The notes beneath the pieces are model-generated. The model did not search any database. It saw only the letters and a list, made by a program, of their open reading frames with translations, and was not told where the DNA came from. A stretch of 46,994 nucleotides of DNA. Source: Candidatus Omnitrophota bacterium (GTDB taxonomy: Bacteria; Omnitrophota; Omnitrophia; Omnitrophales; Aquincolibacteriaceae). Location: positions 13,896-60,889 of the forward strand of contig JAHFHG010000008.1 of NCBI GenBank assembly GCA_023247035.1. The letters are read 5' to 3'. Made by a program: the position numbers and the translations under genes. This document shows positions 15,999-23,639 of the stretch, one piece after another. How positions within the stretch are numbered: the first letter of the stretch is position 1; every line of letters begins with the position of its first letter.

Positions 15999-17093
15999 TC
16001 ATTTTTTTACCGGGACAAACTTTCCCAAGACCGCAGCTTTCTTCGCTCCTGTTCCTTCCGGGCAGTGATTGATCCGTCCGTGAAAAGCTTCAAAAGCAAA
16101 GTAGGCAAACGCGGCAGGTTCTTTCGCCTGAGCCGGTATTCCGTATTCCTCAACACTTCGTACAGGAACGGACTTGAAAAGAGCTTGAAGATGATTCATT
16201 AATGTTTTGTTGAATGCGCCGCCTCCGCTTACGATGATTTCAGAGACCGGTTTGAGGAAGAAACGCTGGTAACTTTGATGAATCGAATAAGCCGTGAAGT
16301 AAGTTAACGTGGCCACGAGATCTTCCGCCGAACCTGCCTTTAAAGAAGAGGGAATAAAATCCTCATTAAAAATTTCCCGTCCCGCAGACTTGGGCGGATT
16401 TTTTCTGAAATAAGGATGCCTTGCCATTTGCCGGACGGCTTCCGGATCGATGCGTCCGCGCGCGGCGATTCCGCCTGCTTGATCAAAACGCCTCCGCCCC
16501 CGGGATATTTTTTGGACCGCCCCGTCGATCAAGCAATTGCCCGGCCCGTTATCAAAGGCGGAAAGCGGCTGCGATTTTCCGGCAATCGTCACATTGGCAA
16601 TCCCGCCGATATTCTGCAGCGCCCGGAGTTTTCCTCTTCCAAAAAATGCCCGATCGAAAAAAGGGATCAGGGGAGCGCCTTCGCCGCCGCAGGCCAAATC
16701 CCGCGTCCGGAAATCCGCGATCACGGGAATGCCTGTTCTTTCGGCGATCACGCACGGCTCGCCGATCTGCAGGGTGTTCTTGGGTTTATCCAAACTTCCG
16801 TGATAAAGGGTGTGGCCGTGCGAGCCGATAACGGAAACCTTCCGTGAAGATACTTTTGAGCTTTTCAGAAATTTCAAAACACAGGCCGCGAAAAATTCTC
16901 CAAGCAGAATATTGAGCCGGGAAATTTCAGGCGCCTTAAGATCCATTCCTCCGGTCAGTTTCCTGGAAAGGGAAGGGCGGTAAGGATAGGTTTGGGTATT
17001 CAGGATTTTGAGATTTCTTTTTTGAAAAGAACACAAGGCCAGAGACGCGCCGTCGCCCGAAGTCCCTGACATAATCCCGAGAGCAAGGCTCAT
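15999..17093 (-). CDS. anmK: Anhydro-N-acetylmuramic acid kinase AnmK
   Basis: Phosphorylates and hydrolyses 1,6-anhydro-MurNAc to MurNAc-6-phosphate, the substrate of MurQ. The 364-aa protein shows the ASKHA-kinase motifs of AnmK: GIMSGTSGDG near the N-terminus, GSHGHTLYHG (about 90), ADFRTRDLACGGEGAPLIPF (about 125-145), NIGGIANVT and FDNGPGNCLIDG (about 178-188), and IVSGGGAFN (about 290). The second Asp usually seen just after the first motif (GTSxDGxD) is Ser here, which may deserve a look. The start overlaps the murQ stop by ATGA, so MurQ and AnmK are probably made together, fitting consecutive steps. Confidence 0.95.
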   Translation of the reverse strand: MSLALGIMSGTSGDGASLALCSFQKRNLKILNTQTYPYRPSLSRKLTGGMDLKAPEISRLNILLGEFFAACVLKFLKSSKVSSRKVSVIGSHGHTLYHGSLDKPKNTLQIGEPCVIAERTGIPVIADFRTRDLACGGEGAPLIPFFDRAFFGRGKLRALQNIGGIANVTIAGKSQPLSAFDNGPGNCLIDGAVQKISRGRRRFDQAGGIAARGRIDPEAVRQMARHPYFRKNPPKSAGREIFNEDFIPSSLKAGSAEDLVATLTYFTAYSIHQSYQRFFLKPVSEIIVSGGGAFNKTLMNHLQALFKSVPVRSVEEYGIPAQAKEPAAFAYFAFEAFHGRINHCPEGTGAKKAAVLGKFVPVKK

Positions 17094-18010
17094 AATTTCG
17101 CAAGCGCTTTTCGAAGGAAACCCGACGCCTTTTTCAATTTTTCCGAGGCCTCCGGGTAACTCAGGCCTTTTTTGGCCATCAGAATCGCGGGTTTTGTTTT
17201 TCTTCCGGCCCGTTCAAAATAATCCCGCGCCTCTTTGGAAGAAACACGGCCCAGCCGTTCAATCAGCCGGAGGGCGCGGGCGCGCAGTTTTTGAGATTTC
17301 GGCTGAAGGTCGACCATCCAGTTTTGATAAACTTTCCCAAGCCGAATCATCGAAGCGACGGTCAGCATATTAAGGATGAGCTTGGTTGCGGTCCCGGCTT
17401 TGAGCCGCGTTGAGCCGGTGATGATTTCCGGGCCTATTTTCGGGGCAATAAGGCAATCGACTAGGCCTTTGAAGGGGGAGGCCGCATTGCAGGCGATCAA
17501 AATCACGGCGGCTTTTTTTTCTTTCGCGGCTTCAATCGCGCCCGCCACAAAAGGAGTCACCCCGCTTGCCGCGATTCCGATAAGAACGTCTTCGGGTTCA
17601 ATTTTTTTCCGGAATATTTTGCAGCCTTGATCGCGCCTGTCTTCCGCGCCTTCCTGGGACCGAAAAACCGCTTTCCGTCCTCCCGCAATGACGGCCTGGA
17701 TCAGAGCCGGCGGGGTATTGAAAGTCGGCGGGCATTCCGCGGCTTCGAGGATTCCCAGCCGGCCGCTTGTACCCGCGCCTGCAAAAAAGACCCGGCCTCC
17801 ATTTTGAATCCGAGCGACGATGAGTTTCACAGCGCGGGCAATATTCTTTTTGACTTTAGCCACAGCCTCGGGAATTTTGGCGTCTTCGTGACTGATGATC
17901 TCAAGAATTCGTTCCACGGGAAGGCCGTCAATATTGCGCGAGCGGGGGTTGGATTTTTCGGTCGGAAGCCTTGCGTAATCGACTTTTTTCATCGGCCGCG
18001 AGAATAGCAT
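17090..18010 (-). CDS. murQ: N-acetylmuramic acid 6-phosphate etherase MurQ
   Basis: Cleaves the lactyl ether of MurNAc-6-P to give GlcNAc-6-P and D-lactate. It is a 306-aa SIS-domain protein: TEKSNPRSRNIDGL near the N-terminus, FAGAGTSGRLGILEAAECPP (about 75-94) with the catalytic Glu region, GIAASGVTPFV (about 148), and a C-terminal helical domain. ATG at 18010 is chosen because AAGGA stands 7 nt upstream on the minus strand, whereas the in-frame ATG at 17992 has none. It is first in a minus-strand operon with anmK and the symporter and diverges from nagZ across about 85 bp. Confidence 0.96.
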   Translation of the reverse strand: MLFSRPMKKVDYARLPTEKSNPRSRNIDGLPVERILEIISHEDAKIPEAVAKVKKNIARAVKLIVARIQNGGRVFFAGAGTSGRLGILEAAECPPTFNTPPALIQAVIAGGRKAVFRSQEGAEDRRDQGCKIFRKKIEPEDVLIGIAASGVTPFVAGAIEAAKEKKAAVILIACNAASPFKGLVDCLIAPKIGPEIITGSTRLKAGTATKLILNMLTVASMIRLGKVYQNWMVDLQPKSQKLRARALRLIERLGRVSSKEARDYFERAGRKTKPAILMAKKGLSYPEASEKLKKASGFLRKALAKL

Positions 18011-18060
18011 TTTAAAATCCTTCCGGCAAGCGATCTGTGAATTTAAAAAGTGAATACGAA

Positions 18061-18088
18061 TTGCTCCCCTTAGAGTTTCAGATATAAT
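18061..18088 (+). promoter_or_regulatory. Promoter of nagZ, probably leaderless
   Basis: TTGCTC (18061-18066), 16-bp spacer and a perfect TATAAT (18083-18088). The predicted transcription start falls at about 18094-18097, on the start codon itself. No Shine-Dalgarno box precedes it. Confidence 0.55.
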
Positions 18089-18096
18089 GCGGCGTG

Positions 18097-19629
18097 ATGA
18101 ACAGGCTTGAAGATTTCATCGGACAAAAACTGATGATTGGGATCCGGGGAACGCGGATCACGCCGGAAACCGTCGAGATTTTTCGCAAGACCCAGGCCGG
18201 CGGTTTAATCCTCTTCCGGCCCAATTTCGAGTCCTCCAGCGGTTTGAAGAAGCTGATCTCGGATCTCGAAGAGACGCTCCAGAGAAAACTCCTTGTTGCC
18301 GTCGATCACGAGGGCGGACGGGTCATTCACTTGGCGGAAGGCGTTACCGTTTTCCCCGATAATTGGGCTGTCGGGAATACTCAAAACGTGGAATACGCAA
18401 GGCGACAAGGAGAGATTGAGGCTTGCGAATTGCGGCAGTTTGGCATTGATTTAAATCTGGCTCCTACGCTTGACGTTCTTACCGAAAATTTCAGCCCGAA
18501 TATAGGAATCCGTTCTTACGGCAAAGATCCCAAACTTGTGGCGAGGTTGAGCGCGGCGCGGATCGAGGCGATGCAAAGAAACGGGCTTTCCGCGTGCGCC
18601 AAACATTTTCCCGGCCAGGGCCATTCTCCCCTGGATTGCCATTTGGATTTGCCGGTTCTCAGCGCGACTCCGGAAGAAATGGAGAACGTTCATTTGTTGC
18701 CTTTTCGCGAGGCGATCCGTTCAGGCGTGGACACGATAATGACTTCTCACCCCATTTATCCTGAATTGGACTCCGAAAAACAGCCGGCGACGTTTTCGAA
18801 AAAAATTGTCCGCGGACTTTTAAGAGATCAATTAGGCTTTCGGGGAGTTGTTCTGAGCGACGACCTTGAAATGGGCGCGCTGAAGGGAATTTGCCGGATC
18901 GGCGAAGCGGCAACAAGGGCGATTGGCGCAGGCCACGATATCGTGCTTGTTGGTCACGATCCGGAAGCGCAAGTGGAAGTTTACCGCCATTTATTGAAGG
19001 CCTACCGGGAAAATGAGTTGAGCCGGAAGGAGCTTGAGCAGAGCGCGGCGCGGATCGGGCGGCTTAAAGAAAAGAGAAGCGAAAGATTCCCGCAACTTCG
19101 TCTGAGTCCGGGAATAGACGGATTCAATCTGGCGAGACAAATGGCCAAAGGGGGGATACGGATTACAAAAAAGACTTCGGTTTTGCCTGTTTTAAAATAC
19201 CAGCGGATCGCAATAATTTTCCCCAAACTTTCCTCCCTAAACAGCCGAATATTGATTGAGGAAGAAATGCTGGACGAAGGCCGGTTTGTTCGGCAGCTTT
19301 TTGAGGAGCGCGGCGTCCGGCTTCACGCAATGAGAATCGTAAATCTTGATCCCGACGACCTTGAGATTCAGGAGGCCGGGGCGGATATTAAACAAAGTGA
19401 TCTGACGGTATTTTTTTGTTACGACGCCCGTCTTTCCGCTCAAACAAAAAAATTGTTAGACCGCGTGGAATCCCTTGCGAAATATAAAATCGCGGTGCTC
19501 TTGCGCAATCCTTATGATGAAGAAATGATGAGCAATGAAACCTGCGTGGTATCGGCCTTTGGATTTCGGAAGGTTCAAATCCAAGCCGCTGTGGAGGCTA
19601 TGACTTCGAAATGTCTTCAGACGGTCTGA
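18097..19629 (+). CDS. nagZ: Beta-N-acetylglucosaminidase NagZ (GH3), two-domain form
   Basis: Removes GlcNAc from GlcNAc-anhydroMurNAc (or MurNAc) units during wall recycling. The catalytic TIM barrel (about 1-335) has VAVDHEGGRV (about 68-77), KHFPGQG (about 169-175), the DCH loop whose His is the family's acid/base, and the nucleophile motif SDDLEMG (about 254-260). About 170 further residues form a second alpha/beta domain, as in Gram-positive-type NagZ, unlike the single-domain enterobacterial enzyme. ATG at 18097 or GTG at 18094 starts the gene; the TATAAT box lies so close that the mRNA may be leaderless. It diverges from murQ and overlaps the next gene by 19 bp. No signal peptide is seen, so it is probably cytoplasmic. 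Confidence 0.93.
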   Translation: MNRLEDFIGQKLMIGIRGTRITPETVEIFRKTQAGGLILFRPNFESSSGLKKLISDLEETLQRKLLVAVDHEGGRVIHLAEGVTVFPDNWAVGNTQNVEYARRQGEIEACELRQFGIDLNLAPTLDVLTENFSPNIGIRSYGKDPKLVARLSAARIEAMQRNGLSACAKHFPGQGHSPLDCHLDLPVLSATPEEMENVHLLPFREAIRSGVDTIMTSHPIYPELDSEKQPATFSKKIVRGLLRDQLGFRGVVLSDDLEMGALKGICRIGEAATRAIGAGHDIVLVGHDPEAQVEVYRHLLKAYRENELSRKELEQSAARIGRLKEKRSERFPQLRLSPGIDGFNLARQMAKGGIRITKKTSVLPVLKYQRIAIIFPKLSSLNSRILIEEEMLDEGRFVRQLFEERGVRLHAMRIVNLDPDDLEIQEAGADIKQSDLTVFFCYDARLSAQTKKLLDRVESLAKYKIAVLLRNPYDEEMMSNETCVVSAFGFRKVQIQAAVEAMTSKCLQTV

Positions 19630-20942
19630 AACGCCGGCTTGGTTTTTGGGATTCAATCGCGATCAATGTAGGCGTGATAATCGGCGTCGGTATTTTCCGC
19701 GTCCCGGCGGAAGTCGCCCAATACGTGGCCGCCCCCGCTTTGATCCTGGCGACCTGGATTTTGGGCGGGCTCGTTTCTCTCCTCGGCGTTTTTTGTTACG
19801 CCGAACTGGCGTCTTGCCTTCCGCACACCGGCGGCACTTACGTCTACTTGCGGGAGGCCTTCGGCAAACCCGTTGGATTTCTTTTCGGCTGGGCGGAATT
19901 TTCGATTGTCCGCGCCGGCTCGATCGCGGCCGTGGCCTACATTCTTATCAGTTATCTTGGAAATTTCATTCCTTCGATTTTTTCCCACGAAAAACTTTGG
20001 ACGATCGCCGTCATTGCGCTCTTTACCGCGGTCAATATTTTCGGGATTCAAATCGGAACTAAAATTCAAAATATGCTTACCGCTCTGAAAATCGCTTTCA
20101 TTCTTGCGATTGTGGGATTGATCTTCCATTTACGCGGTATTCCTGAAATCCACTCTTCGGCCTTGATCAGCGGAATGGACGCCCCGTCTGTTTTCGGAAT
20201 CGCGCCCGCGCTGATTCCCGTCCTTTTTACTTACGGCGGCTGGCACCAAAGCACTTTTATGTCCGGGGAGTTCCGGGACACCCAAAAGGCCCTTCCGCTT
20301 TCTCTTATCGCAGGCGTGGTGATTGTAACGGCGGTTTACCTTTGTATGAATGTCGCCTATTTGCAAATGATGACGCCCGCTCAAATGGCCGGGAGTAAGG
20401 CTATTGTCTCGGATGTTTTTATGAACTTGTTCGGCGCAACCGGAAAACTCGCCATTTCCGCTGTCGTCATTATTTCCGCAAGCGGCGCTCTTAACTCAAC
20501 GATCCTCACCGGCGGCCGGATTCCTTTTGCCGTGGCGCGCGATTATCCGCGCTTTTCGTGGTTTGCCGGGATTCACCCCCAATTTGGAACGCCGATGAGA
20601 TCCCTTTTGCTGAACGGCGTCTGGGCCTCCGTTTTGGTTCTTTGGGGAAATTTTGAGCAGCTTCTTTTTTTCTATTCCTTCGCCAGCTGGCTTTTTTTTG
20701 CATTCACGGGTTTTGGCGTATTCCTTTTGCGCCGCAGGCAGCCTGCCGCCGGGACCTTTTTAAGGATCGGTTATCCCTGGACGCCGGTTTTATTTATCTT
20801 CTCTTCCGTCTGGCTTTGCGGGATTGCGGTTGTTCACGCTCCTTTTGAAAGTTTGCTGGGCTTTTTGCTGTTGTCGGCCGGGCTTCCTATCTACTGGTTT
20901 TTTCGAGAGCGTAAAACGGCCCCTTCTGCAATTCCTGTTTGA
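19611..20942 (+). CDS. APC-superfamily amino acid permease
   Basis: Membrane transporter of 443 aa with about 12 helices. The first helix carries INVGVIIGVGIFRVP, the substrate-binding glycine motif of amino acid/polyamine/organocation permeases, followed by PHTGGTYVYLREAFGKPVGF, which resembles the LAT/APC branch. Its start lies 19 bp inside nagZ, so the two are probably translated together. The pairing could mean that it moves wall-derived amino acids or peptides, but the substrate cannot be read from sequence. Confidence 0.88.
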   Translation: MSSDGLKRRLGFWDSIAINVGVIIGVGIFRVPAEVAQYVAAPALILATWILGGLVSLLGVFCYAELASCLPHTGGTYVYLREAFGKPVGFLFGWAEFSIVRAGSIAAVAYILISYLGNFIPSIFSHEKLWTIAVIALFTAVNIFGIQIGTKIQNMLTALKIAFILAIVGLIFHLRGIPEIHSSALISGMDAPSVFGIAPALIPVLFTYGGWHQSTFMSGEFRDTQKALPLSLIAGVVIVTAVYLCMNVAYLQMMTPAQMAGSKAIVSDVFMNLFGATGKLAISAVVIISASGALNSTILTGGRIPFAVARDYPRFSWFAGIHPQFGTPMRSLLLNGVWASVLVLWGNFEQLLFFYSFASWLFFAFTGFGVFLLRRRQPAAGTFLRIGYPWTPVLFIFSSVWLCGIAVVHAPFESLLGFLLLSAGLPIYWFFRERKTAPSAIPV

Positions 20943-21034
20943 ATTTTGAGAGGAGGGGCGCGGCGTTCTATGCTCTTACCTCAGAATCTAAATCCGTTTT
21001 TAAATCCCTTCTATCCTTTAAAGCCGTTTGCCGC

Positions 21035-21040
21035 TATAAT
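21035..21040 (+). promoter_or_regulatory. Candidate -10 box of the psd operon
   Basis: A perfect TATAAT 32 bp upstream of the psd ATG, in a 129-bp gap. No good -35 is found at 16-18 bp, so activity is uncertain. AAGGAG at 21061-21066 is the psd ribosome-binding site. Confidence 0.35.
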
Positions 21041-21071
21041 CTAATCCCGTTGAAGTTCTCAAGGAGAAGCT

Positions 21072-21710
21072 ATGCGCTTACCGATTGACCGCCGTGCGTG
21101 GCCCGCTGCTTTTATTCTTTTATCGTTAGCCGCAGCGTCGCGGGCTTTTTTTAAATCCCAAGAAGTTTTTTTATTTTTTCTCCTTCTGACCGCCGGACAT
21201 TTGGCTTTTTTCCGGGATCCCGTTAGAAAAGTCCCTGAAGGGGACGGCCCGGTATCGGCCGCCGACGGGAAGGTCGCGGAAATTACCCGGATCAAGGAAG
21301 ATCAATATCTCAAGGAAGACGCCATTAAAATCGGGATCTTTTTGTCGGTCTTTGTCCCGCACGTGAACCGGGCGCCCATTGACGGAACCGTGGAGTTCCT
21401 TCGCTACGTCCCAGGGAAATTTTTGAATGCGTTAAGGGCGGATTCCGCGGATCATAATGAATCCAACTGGATTGGGATCAGCCAGGGGAAGCGCCGCGTG
21501 TTGGTGCGCCAGATTGCGGGCGCCATTGCGAGGCGGATTTATTGGGACGTTCAGAAAGACCAAAATGTGAAACGAAGGGATAAGGTGGGAATTATTTGTT
21601 ACGGATCGCGTGTGGAATGTTTCTTCCCGGCGGGGCAATTCCAGCCTGCGGTTAAGATCGGACAAAGGGTTAAAGCGGGGGAGTCTTTATTGGGAAAGTG
21701 GCTGCCATGA
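21072..21710 (+). CDS. psd: Phosphatidylserine decarboxylase proenzyme
   Basis: Makes phosphatidylethanolamine from phosphatidylserine. The 212-aa chain is the short type: a hydrophobic N-terminal hairpin (about 10-45), FFRDPVRKVP (about 46-55), VSAADGKV (about 61-68), FVPHVNRAPIDG with the catalytic His (about 96-107), and the self-cleavage site YGSRVE near residue 178, where the Ser becomes the pyruvoyl group. AAGGAG lies 5 nt before the ATG. It overlaps the synthase gene pssA by ATGA, so both PE-forming steps come from one mRNA. Confidence 0.94.
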   Translation: MRLPIDRRAWPAAFILLSLAAASRAFFKSQEVFLFFLLLTAGHLAFFRDPVRKVPEGDGPVSAADGKVAEITRIKEDQYLKEDAIKIGIFLSVFVPHVNRAPIDGTVEFLRYVPGKFLNALRADSADHNESNWIGISQGKRRVLVRQIAGAIARRIYWDVQKDQNVKRRDKVGIICYGSRVECFFPAGQFQPAVKIGQRVKAGESLLGKWLP

Positions 21711-22468
21711 ATTCGTATCCGTTTAAAAAAAATCTGAAGCTGTTTGCCTGGCTTCCGAATCTCGTCACCCTGTTTAACCTTTTCACCGGTTTTTTGGCGA
21801 TTCTGATGATCGCGGAGGGAAAGCTCTCCACCGGCGCGTGGCTTATTTGCGCGGCCTTGTGCTGGGATTCGCTCGACGGGAATATTGCGCGGATCTTTCG
21901 CAATCCCTCGCTTCTGGGCAAGGAGCTGGATTCCCTGGCGGATATGGTTTCTTTCGGCGTCGCGCCCGCCTTTTTCGCCCTCAGGAGCTGGCATTATAAA
22001 TTTTCCCCCGGGACGCTGGTCATTGCTTTTATTTATTTAGGCGCGGTCGCTTACCGTCTGGCGCGTTTCAATATCAAGGGCGGCACGGCCAATTTTTTCC
22101 AAGGGATGCCGTCTCCTGCGGCCGGCGTCACCCTTTCAATGGTGATCCTTGCAAGCCGCGCGAATGGTTGGACCGACCAGAAGCTTTTTACTTTTACGCT
22201 GGGACTTTTGATGATCATTCTCAGCGCCCTTATGACAAGCCAGATCCCTTATCCTAAAATTTCCGCCATGAAATTTTCAAACTGGAAGCCGCTATTCTAT
22301 TTGGGCATTTTTATATTCGTCCTGCTTAGGATCTTTACGAATTTTCCGACCGCCTTGGCCGGAATCTTTCTCCTCTTTTCGTTCCTCGCGCCCGCGTACG
22401 CTTTTTCTTCTCCCGAATATGCCGGACACCCCTTAGGCAAGGCCCTCCAGAAGAAAATAATGAAATAA
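21707..22468 (+). CDS. pssA: CDP-diacylglycerol--serine O-phosphatidyltransferase
   Basis: Forms phosphatidylserine from CDP-diacylglycerol and serine, the substrate of Psd. This 253-aa integral membrane protein has about 7-8 helices and the complete CDP-alcohol phosphotransferase motif: DG-N2-AR, eight residues, G-N3-D-N3-D (starts DSLDGNIARIF, ends GKELDSLAD). ATG at 21707 is chosen because it overlaps the psd stop (ATGA); GTG at 21698 would add three residues. It ends at the base before the next gene's ATG. Confidence 0.95.
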   Translation: MNSYPFKKNLKLFAWLPNLVTLFNLFTGFLAILMIAEGKLSTGAWLICAALCWDSLDGNIARIFRNPSLLGKELDSLADMVSFGVAPAFFALRSWHYKFSPGTLVIAFIYLGAVAYRLARFNIKGGTANFFQGMPSPAAGVTLSMVILASRANGWTDQKLFTFTLGLLMIILSALMTSQIPYPKISAMKFSNWKPLFYLGIFIFVLLRIFTNFPTALAGIFLLFSFLAPAYAFSSPEYAGHPLGKALQKKIMK

Positions 22469-23080
22469 ATGTTTCAGACCGCGGCGTTGGGCATCGTCAC
22501 TGGATTTTCAGCCGCCCTGATGAGCTGGCAAATCAATCTCGTCGCGGTTCAGCAAGGGCTGGAAAAAGGCCGCAGCGCGAGTTTTTTTGTCGGCTTGGGA
22601 TCTGTCTGCGCTGATTTGCTGATTCTTTTAGGCGTGTTGACGGGGGCGTCGGCGGTGATTCATGATCCGAAACTTTGGCTGATTTTCAAAGGGACCGGAA
22701 TCGCGGCGGTTTTTTTATTAGGCTTCAGAATCTTGTCCAAGAAGCCCCCGGCTGTCTCGGCGCAAAAAAAGAAACGAAACCGCGCCAAAAACTTTTTAGT
22801 AGGCGCTCTTTTAGTCGTCACCAATCCGGCGATTTTAGTTTTGTGGATCAGCGTCATGAGTTTTATTTTGACTCAATTTTCAGGCCGCTGGATTTTGGCC
22901 TTCCGGTGGCTTTTTTTAGCCGGATTCGCGGCTGGCGGAGCGGCTTGGTTTCTTATTTTGGCCTTGGCCGTGATTCCTCACGCGAGAAAATGGAAAAAAG
23001 ATTATGTTTTTTTATTTTCTAAAATCACGGCCTTAGCCCTTTTTGTGGCGGGCATTTTGATCCTTCTTAAAAAAATTTAA
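22469..23080 (+). CDS. LysE/RhtB-type translocator
   Basis: Six-helix membrane protein of 203 aa of the LysE superfamily (amino acid or small-molecule exporters). The first helix and loop (GIVTGFSAALMSWQINLVAV) and the repeated later stretch NFLVGALLVVTNPAILVLW (about 108-126) show the two inverted three-helix halves. A lysine/arginine-rich loop separates them. It starts immediately after the pssA stop codon with no gap, so it is very likely in the same operon, though no functional link with phospholipid synthesis is obvious. Confidence 0.8.
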   Translation: MFQTAALGIVTGFSAALMSWQINLVAVQQGLEKGRSASFFVGLGSVCADLLILLGVLTGASAVIHDPKLWLIFKGTGIAAVFLLGFRILSKKPPAVSAQKKKRNRAKNFLVGALLVVTNPAILVLWISVMSFILTQFSGRWILAFRWLFLAGFAAGGAAWFLILALAVIPHARKWKKDYVFLFSKITALALFVAGILILLKKI

Positions 23081-23125
23081 AGAGGACGCCGAAACGTTTT
23101 GATGGCTTTTTAAGGAATATTTTCG

Positions 23126-23131
23126 TATAAT
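23126..23131 (+). promoter_or_regulatory. Candidate -10 box before the CBS-korAB operon
   Basis: TATAAT about 23 bp before the CBS gene ATG, in a 73-bp AT-rich gap. The -35 region is poor at normal spacing. AGAGGG at about 23143 serves as ribosome-binding site. Confidence 0.35.
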
Positions 23132-23153
23132 TTCAGATTCCAGAGGGAAAAAT

Positions 23154-23630
23154 ATGCCGGAAAAATCAGTCGATGCCTTGCTGAAGGAGAAAAAAATTTT
23201 CGAGATCGTCAACCCGCGCCTTGTGCAGGCCCCGCCGGATATTTCGATTCACGAAGCCATCCGGCTTATGCAGGAACGCCGCTCCAGTTATATCGTTGTG
23301 GCGGACAACAAAAAGGCGGTTGGAATTTTCACGGAGACCGACGTGACCCGAAAAATTCTCGAACACGACGTGGATTGGAGCAGGCCTGTGCGTGATTTTA
23401 TGACCCCGGCTCCGGCCGTGCTTCACCCCGAAGATACGGTGGCGGCGGCGATTGACCTTATGGGCCAGCGCCGCTTTTATCATATTCCGCTCGTCAATGA
23501 GAATGAGGAACTGGTCAATGTGATTTCTGTGCGGACTCTGATCCGCTTCCTTGCAGAGCTTTATCCCGCGGAAATATTGAACCTGCCGCCGGCTCCGGAT
23601 CAGATCATGGAGACGCGAGAAGGAGGGTGA
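23154..23630 (+). CDS. Stand-alone CBS-pair protein upstream of korAB
   Basis: A 158-aa soluble protein made of two CBS domains (about 15-70 and 78-140): IHEAIRLMQERRSSYIVVAD with GIFTETDV, then AAIDLMGQRRFYHIPLVNEN. In the family, CBS pairs bind adenine nucleotides or related ligands and regulate partner proteins. It ends 9 bp before korA, so it is the first gene of that transcription unit. A second CBS protein closes the unit. It is probably an energy-state sensor for the oxidoreductase; that is inference. Confidence 0.85.
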   Translation: MPEKSVDALLKEKKIFEIVNPRLVQAPPDISIHEAIRLMQERRSSYIVVADNKKAVGIFTETDVTRKILEHDVDWSRPVRDFMTPAPAVLHPEDTVAAAIDLMGQRRFYHIPLVNENEELVNVISVRTLIRFLAELYPAEILNLPPAPDQIMETREGG

Positions 23631-23639
23631 GTTAGCAAA

